Part shown: piece by piece, positions 1-12,410 of the stretch
Layout of the letters: every line of letters begins with the position of its first letter
How positions within the stretch are numbered: the stretch's first letter is position 1
NCBI GenBank assembly: GCA_947650285.1
Contig: CANTFL010001353.1
Location: 1 to 64,000 of the forward strand
Length of the DNA: 64,000 bases
Origin: Hyaloperonospora brassicae
Lineage: Eukaryota; Oomycota; Peronosporomycetes; Peronosporales; Peronosporaceae
Reading direction: 5' to 3'
Position numbers and translations under genes: made by a program
Notes under the pieces: model-generated
The model's input: only the letters and a program-made list of their open reading frames with translations
Databases searched by the model: none
Told to the model about the DNA's origin: nothing

Positions 1-2330
1 CTATTGCGTCTGACCAGAAAATCTTTGGTAGTGCTGCATGACGAAGCATCGTCTTCGCCATGTTTCCCAATGACTGGTGTTGACGCTCGACAGGATTCAT
101 GTGTGAGCTCTTTGGGCCGACTGAAATGTCCAATCCCCTGTGATTGGTACCACAAATCAATTTTATCATTGACAAACTCTCCCTTTTATCAGTAAGTATT
201 GCATGTACCTGGAGATTTGGCCCTCTTGCCATTAGCTATCATTTTCTTTCCACGATCTTCTTGACTGAATGACCTGCCTGTCGTTCGCCCAACGGACGTA
301 AGCCTTCATGAGTGGGCAACGGTCGACGCGTCATTACGCTTCAAAAGATAGACCGTCAAATAACCTGAGAATCCATTCATTATCACAAGTATCGCAGTGA
401 GATGAGTGCCGTTGTTCTTCGCTGGAAAGATCAAGTATGCATAGACGACTTGATTTACTGCGTTAATTTTTCGATCCTTTTTCTTGTTTTGTCGTTTATG
501 TCGCTGCTTGTCGATGTGGCACGCGTCGCAGGTCGTCGTGGGACGTTCTGTTGTCACCATACCATCTACGTGCCCTTTGTCTGCCATATTCTTTGAGCAA
601 TGATCGCACGTGTGACCCAATCTCTCATGCCACTGTTTCATTGGAGCTTGACCAGCAGCCACTGAAAATTAACAAGTCCAAACTGAACAGGCGTGTGCAC
701 TTCCACATCACCAGCTGTACTATCATGACGTGCGCTAGATATTGGATCATTACTCATTTTTGTCGCTTGCATGTCTGATGATGAAAATCCTTACATTTCA
801 TCAGAGAAGACTGCTTTGACAAGCGCAGTCCCTCGACGAGATACCACGAGCTCCATGTTCGTCGAAAAGTTTAGGTCCATGCCGTGCTCGGTCGCCTTGA
901 CAGGTGAAAATAGACCATGTTTTGCATCTAGAACGTGAAGCACATCTCCTAACATCAAACAGTGCTTTTGGTCGTCCACCTTAGTGCCAATTAAAACAGT
1001 TTCAACTCCAGCAACTGTAGATTAAAGCCCGCCGCTATACCAGACAATTTTGCTTTCGAATCGGGTGGAGCGGGGTCACATGTCACGAATGCTTCGCGAA
1101 GACTTGTGACGTGAACATTTGCTCCAGTATCGAAGCACCAGTGATAGTGTATCGGTAATGTCGTTTGTAGTTCCTTGTCCTTAATATTCTCGCCAACAAT
1201 ATCGAACGGAGTTTCATTTACCGGATGATCCTCGAACTACTTAACGATTATATCGATCGAATGAACTTTAGGTTCTTCAGCATTTACGATAAGGGAAATT
1301 GGTATCGTAAGTGAGGCTTGAACAGTAAACATGGCACGCGATTTTTTGATTTTTGGTCTTCCGACTCAACTACATCTAGGCAGCCTCGCTTAAGATAACC
1401 AGGCTTGCCACCAGGCTTGCCACCAGGCTTGCCACCAGGCTTGCCACCAGGCTTGCCACACCCATGACATGTTCGAGTCTCTATTTGATGTGCACCTGCA
1501 CCACACCATTGTTCTTCACTTTACTTTACATTCGCCTGTTATGCTTTTTATCAAAAACGGCCTTCGTCTTGTGACCACACGCATCTCTTTCATCACTTTT
1601 AAAAGATGAACGTCTAATTTGATAGCGCGAACTCGCCGTTCGTATTTGCTCTTCCAACTCGTCAATGTCAGAAGATGGTGATCTTTCACACCAGTTTTGC
1701 GTTTGTATTAGTGCGAATTTATCAATCTTGTCCGGTAAGCTTTGAAGCACGTACATCATCATCGTTGTAAATGATACCGTATGACCCAAGTCGGCAAATT
1801 CAAGCTGCTTGTTTATTATCCTTCGCAGATGCACTTCAATATCTTTGTGACGTTGTATCTGCATTGTCGTAATTCCTCCTATAATCGCTGCACTTTGTGA
1901 AACACAGCCACAGTCGACGATCGGTTGGCACATCGTCTCGTAAAAGCATCCAATATCTTGCTTCCCGTTGGTTCCATCCTGTAGAGCTCTGCCAGTTCCG
2001 CTAAAAATGACATTGAGTTGTTTTCCGAATCTTGCAATCCATCTTGGTCAACTTCTGCTTTCCTTCATCGGTCACAATATATTCAGCCTTGATGCGTCCG
2101 CATGCCACATCCCAAATCTCGTCATCGTCATTCATATCCTGGAAGGTCATCTTAATCATCTCGAAGTGCGTGTTCCAGAACTTTCCATTCCAGTTCACTG
2201 GAATACTACCCTTGGTGTAGAGCTTCATATCCGTCGTATTGGAGCTCACGCCCGAAACGTGCCCGCAGTGGATAGTGCTTGGGCTTTTAACCCTGTTGTG
2301 TCGAGAACGCGCTTCCGCCCTTAACGTAGT
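1..2330 (-). mobile_element. Decayed Ty1/copia LTR retrotransposon (Gag, protease, integrase), truncated by window edge
   Basis: Read on the minus strand, the segment shows the Copia order. Gag N-terminal part is at 2249-2001 and Gag central part at 1933-1526. A zinc-knuckle-like CHxC...C motif lies near 1385-1475. A protease active-site motif FDTGANVHVT has its DTG codons at 1131-1123. A GAG-pre-integrase fragment is at 979-791. A second piece with HERLGH and CDACH zinc-binding residues is at 662-306. Finally the integrase core sits at about 300-1, with TDKGGEF and NPVERQHQSL-like residues. Reverse transcriptase and RNase H would lie left of position 1. Frames are broken by several stops and frameshifts, so the copy is dead. 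The family order Gag-PR-INT-RT is established for Copia. No 5' LTR border or primer-binding site could be fixed; a 43-bp-spaced repeat at 2431-2491 may be LTR remnant. Confidence 0.85.
1398..1457 (-). repeat. 12-bp tandem repeat (5 copies) inside the Copia Gag zinc knuckle
   Basis: Five perfect copies of ACCAGGCTTGCC run head to tail. On the coding (minus) strand each unit adds Gly-Gly-Lys-Pro in frame, immediately after the CHGCGKP part of the knuckle and before GYLKRGC. The unit length is a multiple of three, so the frame is kept while the metal-site spacing is stretched. Confidence 0.9.
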
Positions 2331-4881
2331 TTTTGGACCTGAACGTTCATTATCTCAATATGAAACTACTACCTTCCTACTACATGTATATGGCGTCGTC
2401 TCCCAGAGTACTAACTGCAGCAACCTCCCTCTGGGACTTCACAGTCTGTTTACATCAACACCTCCTTCCCATACTGGGACTTCACTGTCTGCTGATATCA
2501 TCCATCGAATCCTTCTGTAGTATGCGAAGGGCATTCACCCTTCAGCTTTACCGTCTGGAAAGTCTTGTCACCACACTGGCATACTTTCCACAACAGACAG
2601 CCATTGGATGCGCCTTGGATGAGAACTGTCCCTAGTGATAGCTAAGAAGGTGCTTAAACCCCACAATCGATGTAACGTCATCTGATCGATCGGCACATTG
2701 GTCAACAAGATGCGTGGTAACGGTTCCGTTCGATCCACCCGTCCGAGGGCGCACCCCTCGTCGCATCCTGACGTGTTCGCACAGACCGTCTTCAGTAACA
2801 AAGGCATCGTAATAACAATGACGTGGCGTGGGTGGGTCTCGGTCTCATTGAAGACAATCCGATATTGTTGGGGTAAACGCGTTGCGTGTAAAGGTATATG
2901 ATTCGCATTTAATTCGTTAAAGCGTTTTTTCATGGCGGCCAAATCATTTGTAAAACCGTCATTTGGACGACCGTGATTGCTATAAATCTGCCCGGATAAT
3001 GGAAATGGTGGATGCAGCCAAGTACTTTTTCACTTATAACACTACCACATTACTATGCTATCGCGGATAGCTGTGACTATATAGCTGCTATTCGACAGAG
3101 AAACTGTCCTTTTGCTGTAACAGTACATCGCTTCAATACGTTCCAGGCGTCTTTGATACGCGTGCTCAACTTTTTGTAATAGCGGGGGTTCTTTTAAAAT
3201 AAGCGAAATATTCGACTGATTGGAGCAATTTGTTACAAGCTGTAATGAAGAAGCAAGTATATAACCACGTATGAAACAGTTGATACGTAATGATGCATAT
3301 ATAACACCGTCGATTTGACATTATTACCGAGTTTGTGCCGTTGGCGGATCCGTCGACGCCGTACACATATGTCCCAATAACTGCTGTTTCTTCACGAGTG
3401 AGAACACGGTACATGTATTCAGTGCAGCAACGAAACTAACGGAGAACCATGTGTACTGAGCATCAACCAGTACAGTTTTCTATGAAAGACGACTGTATGT
3501 GATAAGTGAAAAAGCAAATTTTGTAACCCAATTTATGATGAAATCTTGCCAATAGTTTGTAACCAGCGTATATTTGACGTGAATAAAACGACTACACATT
3601 TTGTCGTATGAAAATAAACCGATTCGTAAATCACTATCGTAGATAGAGATGGCGATAACGCGCGATGGAAGATAAGATAAAGAAAAACGGATGTTCTATG
3701 GTCCAGGGGTGTAAGAATTTAATTGCGAGGTCCTTTGATAGGTAATTGTATATTGAACGAAAGGTTTAGGTCCTATACGTGAAATAGAACGAGCTTACTC
3801 AGGACTGCGATACCTTACGAAGTCGGTAAGTATAGTAAAGCTCTTCATAAAGTGACGAGCCGATAAAAACAGCCCTTCACGAGACATGTGCAATCTAAGC
3901 GCGCCGAGGTGTGCCATATTCATTCAAGCACGGCTTCGTGGTATGCTCAATGCTATTGTGCAACACCAGATGCTAAAGTACTGATACTTGTACCGACCAA
4001 TCGGTACAAAATGGATCTGATCGGCATCTGAGCTTGCTTCTAAGATCAAATAAGGTTGGTAATTCACTCATTACTTGTCGAAAAATAATGAGATACACAT
4101 CATCGATAACACACGACGTCGTGAGATTAGACGCAAAACTTTCTTGGATATAAAAATTCTTCAATATGACAAAATCTCTATCTTATCTACAGGTATCAAG
4201 AAAGGCATATTGATAGTGTAGAAGCATTAGGCAGATAATGCTCTCCCTTGTCCCGTTTCAGTGTATATTCATTCAATATGAGGTGAATGCATGCTGATTC
4301 TCGGCAAGGTAAAACTAAGTTGATCGTCAGCGTGAGATGCATCTGAAACAGAATTTCAACCAAAATGAATTCAGTTAGACTGCTCCAGAAGAAATCGGAC
4401 TTTCGAAAATTCATTTCAATAGTTATACTGTAGATATCACATCCGATCCAACATAGATTCAACTGATGGACCGATCATAATTTAATTGTCGAGACCATAT
4501 AACGATCCTTTTATGCACGAATGTATCGCTATTGGTTAGTCTAAAACGCGAGTCAGGTCGGCCATGCAAGGTTCCAGATATTAGCGCGGGTCGAGCGACC
4601 ACCAAATCAATGTGCTATATAAACGAGTGTACTCACGTCTGGATTAATTTCGGGTTATTAGAAGTGTGCAGAAACCTATAGGTCATGGACTCATTGGCTT
4701 AAAAATATCGCATGGCAAAATTGACGGTACCCAATGGAGCAAAATGTTGCAGCTTCTGTTGCAAATGTACCTTTATGGTCTTTTTGGCGCAATACCGACC
4801 CAAAACTTAACGTATACATTCAAAATATTACAATGGACCTAATTTACAAGGAGTTACATATGCGAGATATGTGGCGGGACC
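2331..4881. other. Gene-free flank of the Copia relic, AT-rich from about 2.95 kb
   Basis: Two near-identical 18-mers (2431-2448 and 2474-2491, one mismatch) repeat at a 43-bp spacing and may belong to a degraded LTR. A GC-richer open frame on the minus strand (2942-2568, 124 codons) is the only protein-like stretch; I do not recognise it, and it could be a transposon fragment. From about 2.95 kb the DNA is AT-rich with stops in every frame. Confidence 0.5.
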
Positions 4882-5133
4882 TTGTTTTCTAACGCATCAC
4901 CGAATGTACCATATTCATTAGTTGAAGATACATGGATTGATAATACTATATCGGACCAACAGTGGGAGAAATTGGAGGTCTACCCCCTTCTGAACGATCT
5001 AGCAGAACAATATTTCAGCAAAATGGCATGTTGCAGAATGGAGACACATACCGTATCATCGATCAATACAGTCTCAACTAATACTTTCAGGATAATTTAT
5101 ACAACTCTCCCCGACCCCCTCTATGGGATTTGA
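4882..5133 (+). mobile_element. Possible hAT transposase fragment
   Basis: An 83-codon open frame without a good start reads ISDQQWEKLEVYPLLNDLAE followed by a Thr-containing stretch. This resembles the region before the dimerisation domain of hAT transposases, where Asp/Glu-Trp-x-x-Leu is followed by Leu-rich helices and a 'pT' motif. Nothing intact lies around it and no terminal repeats were found. It could be chance resemblance in AT-rich DNA. Confidence 0.3.
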
Positions 5134-6909
5134 CGTTCAGTAAGTGTACACAGATTTGAAGTTTTCGAATAGTTTGATGGATCCGCGAGACTAGTACTGT
5201 AATACGAAACATAACTTCCAAGATGTGCAACTCTGTCGGTTGTTATTGCACGAATAGTGAGTATCGGGCGTATGGAGGTAGATCGGCGACCCAGAAAGCC
5301 AAATGTAACATGTAATAATCAGGTAAATAAACTTTATAAAATAAGGCACGTAAGAGTGTGTGTACCCTGTAGTATATTGGGTAGGTCAATAAACGTAGTA
5401 ATGAATACAATTATCGAGATGCTGACTTTTGTCAGCCCCCGGAAAAGATATTTATCAGTTTCCTTTCCTAATGCGAAATATTATTACATTTGTGTCCTTT
5501 GAATGGCTCATACCACTTAAGTAAAAACATAAAGCATCGCATCGCTTATCTAGATGTGAGTTGGAAATGAGTTGCTCGGCCATATATGTTAGTACTCGTG
5601 CCGTTCATCCTTTTTCGTTCCATTTCGAGTTTGTAGACTCTTTGAGGCAAAAGACGCAATTCTTTGAGCTGGTTCACTTTCAATATAGCTCTCCAATTAT
5701 TAATTGATCAAAAGAGTCATAGTTTGCTGAATTAGTTGGCATGTTAACCGTTGATTCAAGTTTAATAAGGAAATGGCTCTTCATGCGTAAACTTTCAATC
5801 AGCATCTCTGCTTCACTTCGTGCCAATATAATTTATTCGATGCCTACGTTCTAAATACATAGTTTTTCCGAGCACAGGACAATTTGTCCAGCTCTCTGGG
5901 ACTCAAAGTGATCATGCTAACTCAGCTGATCAACGCGGTAAAGCATTATTTGTGAGATTTCTTCCGTTGTGAGTTCAAAAGATTGGATCACTCGTCTGAC
6001 AGGCCATTTAGCGTATGTTTTTCGTTGTTAGGTTGATTTTAAGACCGATCAGCATCGGTTAGGCCAACACGAGTTGTATCTGTATTTTACAAGGGGACAA
6101 GTTTGCATCAAACAAGTCAAGCGATCATAATAGACATGAGGATTATCGAGAGACCATTTGACGCTTAGGTTGGGAGGTAAATATATCCATGAAATATTTA
6201 ATGGTCTGACACATCATCTACGTGCATCTCTAACCGAAAAGAATATTGATTTGACGGGAACTAGTAGCAACGCACTGACTTCAGTGTGAAGCAAACATTC
6301 ATTGACAACAGTGCGATATAGTGGCCTATCAAACAATGCATAAGGTATGGTAGAGGAAGACTTTGGAAAAAACAGCTGCGCGTAGTTATAAACACGTAAA
6401 ATTGTAATTATATAGCTAAGACCTAAAGTTCAAATTGTCTTGAAAGTTCTATCTTTCCTTTATTAATCAAACAACATGTCTGGTGACGTCTGTTCAACAC
6501 CCATTGCGCTCGTCTACTAACGATCGAAGTGTTGATGGAATGGAATTTGTAAACCAATAAGTATACCCGCGATTCACTGCAACAATAGTACTGCAATCAG
6601 TGATACTGTAATGAGAATATTAGAAAAAAGTTCTCCACAACCATTATTATTGTTATTGTAATGTTATATAACAGGCTCAACCCCTTACAATCAAAAATAG
6701 TACGTGATGAAGCTTTTAGGTGGCACGCCAGTTGGTCTGTGATGTCTACATAAGGATGGCTGATGCAACCAGTTTTGCGCGTATTTGTGCTCTCTTACTA
6801 AGTTTATATAATAATGCTTCCTACCAGTCAGAATGAGTAAAAATACGTTGATGGACTTTGATGAACGCTGAGGATGATCTTGGCTTCTATGCAGATCCGT
6901 TCACTTTCA
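5134..6909. other. AT-rich stretch without recognisable genes
   Basis: The only open frame near 80 codons (5257-5502, +) begins at a non-ATG codon and matches nothing I know. No tRNA-like boxes or inverted repeats stood out. Confidence 0.5.
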
Positions 6910-7171
6910 CGGGAATTCATTAAAGCAATGTTCATCGAAGGTCTTCAATCTGGCGTTGCCAGGTCCCAAGCCGTTCTTGTTCGTCCCTGAGCATCTTGGA
7001 TGCTGTGAAAACAGCACCGACCATTGAGACCAGCTTCAAGGTGACTATCGTAAATGAAACATATTTAGAATATATCTATGAGGGTATCAACATTCATTTA
7101 GCTTGGCCTACTAAACTTGGCTATGCTAAAGGTGAAGGTAAGGTTTGGATTTCAACAACTGAGAAATCATA
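6910..7171 (+). mobile_element. Possible gypsy-type Gag relic, frameshifted
   Basis: At 6910-6990 the frame reads REFIKAMFIEGLQSGVARSQ... and stops. An adjacent frame resumes at about 6991 with SILDAVKTAPTIE and stays open to a TAA at 7171. The pairing of FxxGLxxG...R with a following 'sL.dAv..A...E' helix is typical of the Gag capsid region of Ty3/gypsy elements. The two halves lie in different frames, so this is dead sequence. The match is short and made by eye. Confidence 0.3.
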
Positions 7172-10100
7172 ATATTGTTTGCCAAATTATTAATGTCAAT
7201 TCACAGGGCACCTGCATTTGAATTGTCTGTTAGAAACAAAGCGTCAAACTTTAATAAACCCAATTGCCACATCGTGCTTGATGTCCTTTGACGCGTCGAA
7301 AATGTGAACTTTCTGTAGGCGCGGTACGTTTTATTGATAATAATTTAGTTCCGTGTGCCTCAAGAAGGTGAATCAGTTTTTTCTGTCAGCGATATTTGTG
7401 ATTTCATAGCTCAAAACGTTATGCAAGCAAGTTACGTTTCGTACAGGAATACTCATGCTTTGATACCCCTTGATCTTTTATATGGATGGTGGATAATCAA
7501 GAAGTGTGCATAATTTTGTCCTAGAAACGAGCCTGGAGTCTGCTGATGCGCTAAAAATAACAATATTCTGAGACCTTAATTGTTTGCTTGGGAACAGAAC
7601 GCGTATCGATGTAATTTGTGCATCAGACTTTACCACGAAAATGGTCTCAATTTTGGTATGTATATAATGACACGCGATATAGTATGGCCGGATGACTTAT
7701 ATCCCTGGCACGACCCGCACTGTTTCTAGCTAACAAATAACAATTATGAATTTACCTCCGCTGAAGAAAGTAAGCGCTGTTGACGAAGCGATAACTCGAT
7801 TTGTTTATAGTAATGAACGTAATTTCTTGAAGTCGATGGGATCCGAATATGTCAAAGACAGGATCTTAAGCGGATGATATTTATTGATAGTAATAAGGCG
7901 CATTCTACTTTGAGTATTAATGATCTCGAAAATGAACGATTATTGCGTAAGTGTTATGGGTCTAAAGCTGGGTTATCCTGAGCTGAGCATAAGGGGTAAG
8001 TGTGTAGCAGCACAAATGTAGACACTAAATGATGTTGACTGCTACAGTACCACAGCTGACTTCATTAGCAAGAAACTAAGTTACCTTTTTTGATCCACGC
8101 CCACCTAACACGCGTAAAAATTGGTACATAATCAATTGGATGCTGCTGAAGAGCTACGTAAGCCCTTACTGGGTGCCGGCAAAAATATCAATTTTATAAA
8201 AGAGCGAATATGTGTACGACAAAATGTCGAAAGACTACTATATGGATATTTGACAGTACGCGATCCATTTTATATGACGGTAGCTTTTTGGGCGGCGTTT
8301 GCGGGGAGCAAAGCTCTTATCAAAGTAAATTCATAAATACCATATATCACCTCTTTGGCAGAGTGATTGAAGATGTGGACTGTATAGTTGGCTTAATGAA
8401 TTTTAAAGATTAAAACAATTTGATAAACATCGACAAACGTATGCTTTATAGATGGGGGGTTATAAGAGGCGCATTCTACTATTAGTGGTGATGATTGTGC
8501 ACCTCCTACCTAATTTACAAATTTATGAGTACTATTAAATCAATCGATCTTCTTTTCTTTTCACTGCTTTACGTAGACCAGCACTTACCTGGGAAGATAT
8601 GTGACCCCTAGAAGTTTTTATGGAAATCATGAAATATAAAATGGTGCATCAGAAAAGGCCTTCTTAACATGGGCATCGGGTCTGTGTCAAAACATGGAGT
8701 GATTAGTGGAATATTAAGCATTGTTGAAAATACTTTCATGATAGATACATGGCTCAAACCACTCATTGTAAAGGGAAAGGGCTACACAACACTTTGCTTC
8801 TATGCATTCGATCTAAGATTTTGAGCGCGGTCGATCTTTGTTTTTCAATTTCTGATGCGAGGCAATATGAATAAACTAATATCAGTGGGCGCTTCGATCC
8901 ATGTGTTATACCAGTTTCTTTTGATGCCACAGGATATACCGGCTGCCCGGATGCATATTTTCGTTCTGTAGCGCAGTAGATCAAATCTTTTTTAGGCTAT
9001 GGACACACGCGATTGTTGATTTTTTTCCAAAGCCGTCCATAAATGGTACTTGCCAATTTGGATGGTCATATCGATCACTTACGATGCCTTGTTATTTAAA
9101 ATACTTTGCTTGAGTGCATGCGGACAATATGAAAATATGATGCATAGTATACTCGAGTTTAAAGGAATTTACTTCTAAGTGCATCATCGCCACATGATGC
9201 TGGAATTAAATTCTCGAAGATTTGGATCATTTTTGACGGGCCAGCTCCAGAGAAGCATATAATCAACGTTGGCCAATTCTTGTCAGCTATTTACATAGAT
9301 TTAGTGCAAATAAAACCAAGCTATCTTCTAGTTCTCGTTATTGTAGTTTAATATCGGTCTTTTACTTACACACCATATGGTGATGAATAAGTAGGTAAAG
9401 ATTTGTCTCCTTCGTACCCGGTCTTGGATATCACAAACCATGAGAGTTGTTTCAGTGTCGTGAGGCGCTTCAGACGATTTCAGATGCTGTGGTCTGCTCC
9501 AAGCGTACGAGGTAGCCATAAGCGCTTTATTTCACATTTTGTTCAGTCAGATGAAAGCTGCAGCGAAGAAGTTTATAGTAAGTGGCATAACGTCAGTCAC
9601 GACACAGTGTGCTCATATTTCATTTCAGAGCATATCTACGTGACTGTATGTACTTTGTGATGTTTACAGATCATGCTTCGTTCTCTTTGCAATTCGGCCA
9701 CCTAGTCTTTCGCAAATATTGTTTTTAGGGTAGAGAAAGCTCGTTTTGTATTCATGATCAGGCTGTTACGCGTTGCCATTGTTTTCGAACATAATGAACT
9801 CTAAGTGCACGGCTTACGAAACGATTTCGGTTTGTAAATTTTGACATCATACTGTCCATAGAAGGTAAAACATAGTCATCGCACTGTCAGCATGATAGCG
9901 TGGGTGACTCTAATCATACAACTCGATGAAGGTCTGTTGCGCTAGTGCCATAGGTATCTATAATATTTTCATTGCGTTTATCCCTTGATGATGTAAAGTA
10001 GAAAATCGAAAATATTTGTATCGTCCAATCACTGTATGATTGATCGTTTCAGTCGTCAGACGACATATGCTACTTATATTGTGATTGTAATTCGTCGCTT

Positions 10101-12164
10101 ATACTATTTAACTCGATGATGATGCATGTGTGTATAGAAATGGCTCAAATGATTCAAATGTTTCGTGTGGGTAATTTGACTTTTGTGCGACTTAATCGCA
10201 CGACGTATGAATTACTATAAGTGAAACCATTGAGATTTTAGGGGGAAATTTACATATATTGTTGTCCTCGTGATTCATGATCCATTTTTTACCAGACGTC
10301 AGAAACAGCATCTGACAATGCTGAAAGTACATTGAAGCTGTGTTAAATCACTTATTTCGTTTATCTATACTACCCGTTGCAAAAAGTGCTCCCAAAGAGA
10401 GCATAGCCTAAAATCTGTTTTGTTTATCCATATTTTAGACGCCAGGCATTCAATAAGACATGCACACATCGGATAATACGCAGACCAATCACTCATAATG
10501 ATCCAGTAGATCGCGTTCTCGGTAATGTTGCATGCAGTATCTGCGCTGACGCGCTCAAGGTTAGACGCGTCATACGTCTTGATATTTGATTTGCATTTGG
10601 CTTGGCGGCATACGCATCTATTTGTGCTGAACGATGTGATGCAAATGGCATCACACCCTCGCATTAAAAACAATTGAGTTACTATGTGGGTCTGTTGTTT
10701 GTGGAAAACAGATGGCTGAATAGCTTAATGATCTGTGCTCGACATCTGTAAGAAAAAGGTTGGCGGGTTTCTCGCAAGGCGGTCAAGTGTAAGACCACGT
10801 GAGCATAGAACAAATGTTAAAAGATAGGCCTGAAAACGATATCAGACTGATGCAAATGCCGATGTTGTATTGAATGTTTTCAGGAAGAAGAGTAGGACTA
10901 CTTACGGTAAGAACATACCTGCAAATGTCGTATTTGCCACTGAACAAACAATGTGTGAATAGACAGTTTTACGGTCGTGTTAAGAAAGGAGGTTAATCGG
11001 GCTTAAGTTCCAGCTGAAATAATCGTATATTATGTGGTATAAGCATAATGTTTTAGCTGTATCGGATTTATCCTTTTAATGCGTGATGCGCTGTGTTGAG
11101 AAAGATGAATGTGAGAAGAAATGCTGCATCCGCATCAGGGTGTCAGATGGCCATCTAAATTGTTTTAACTCTGCTCCAAGGATTATACACAAAATTGGAC
11201 CGATATTAAGCGTCCCACTCGCTCGCGAAGCTTCGTACCTCGTTCATTTAATCTGCATCGCGAGATATAAATTAGCATACAATGCTTCTGGAGTGTTGGC
11301 TCCACCCATAATTCCTGATGGTCAAGGAAATCGCCAGTTTCACGTGGCAAAGCCCTTCCAAGGAATTGGTTGCGACAATCGATAACTTAAATGCATTAGA
11401 TTGTGTAAATTGGATGAGGCTGAAAACTTGTTGAAATCTATACTTTTTGCGGCAATTATTTCACGGCGCCGTTGTCTTTTGTTAACACTACTGCCGGTGA
11501 ATAACTGCGAAATAGTTATTTTCACCATTCGGTGCTGTAGATTTGCCACTGAAGATAAATTTCTACAATATTGATGCATCACGTAAGCTGGAAAACGAAG
11601 ATAGTGCGTCGCGCGCGAAGCACATAGACTATAAGCTTCAGTATTGAGATGAAAACGAAAACTAAGCATGTAAATCTTACGCACTTATTGGCAAAGACGA
11701 TGACAGCTACTTGGTTGACTAGAGCAATCAGACCTCTCAGGATGCAATGTTGAATGACATTGTGATCGCCGGATCACGGCAACATGGTGGACTTAAATAA
11801 ATGCCTATAGAATTATCCTCAACGCCATGAAGGAGGATTATTGATTCGAAACGTGTATTTGACAAGCTTATTTATCCATCTATGAGGCCAATCCTGGGGC
11901 AGGTAGCACGCCAGTGACGTAAACAGCAAAAACAGATAGCGGCCAGTTGAGAAAGTCATGGAGCAGACGAGAGAAGATTATAAAACGATACAATCACATC
12001 GTTTTTGTCACCACCCATCCATAGGAGCTCCTATTCTTTCTTTACAGACCGAACAATATAACAATGAAAGGCTATGTGATCATAGCATATACAGATTATT
12101 ATCTAACGTACTTCGTATCTTTCACTTAACTGTAACGGGGTAGGTCTGTTACATATTTACATTC
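7172..12164. other. AT-rich desert with only vestigial coding-like scraps
   Basis: Short frames at 7746-7877 (MNLPPLKK... AITRFVYSNE...) and 8121-8413 have a composition loosely like the N-terminal part of hAT transposases, but are broken into several frames. GC-richer patches near 9400-9550 (+), 10480-10670 (-) and 11083-11385 (+) contain open frames of 85-102 codons that I do not recognise. No intact gene, RNA gene or array was seen. Confidence 0.5.
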
Positions 12165-12190
12165 CAGTAGAATCTGTCTAAAGTAATATC
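12165..12190 (+). repeat. Left terminal inverted repeat of the pogo-type element
   Basis: Starts CAGTAGAATCTGTCTAAAGT. It matches the reverse complement of the right end over about 24 bp with a few substitutions. Confidence 0.75.
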
Positions 12191-12410
12191 GTTGGGATCG
12201 ACGTCGTGAAATTACTTTACGGAGGTTATTACTTTAGGCAGGGACAGAAATTGTAAAGGATTTTTTTCAAGTGGGAAAAATGGTGCAATCGGCTTTGTTT
12301 ACATTTTATTTCTTGCTGCAGCCGCCACTTCCACCTATATAAAAGGGACTTCCTCGCCATCCCTCCAAAAAGGAGTCCCCCGCCATCTCCCCAACTTTTA
12401 TCCCTCCAAT

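Noticed and set aside
1398..1457. Short regular repeats as a possible CRISPR array
   Set aside because: The copies are directly adjacent without spacers and lie in a retrotransposon frame.
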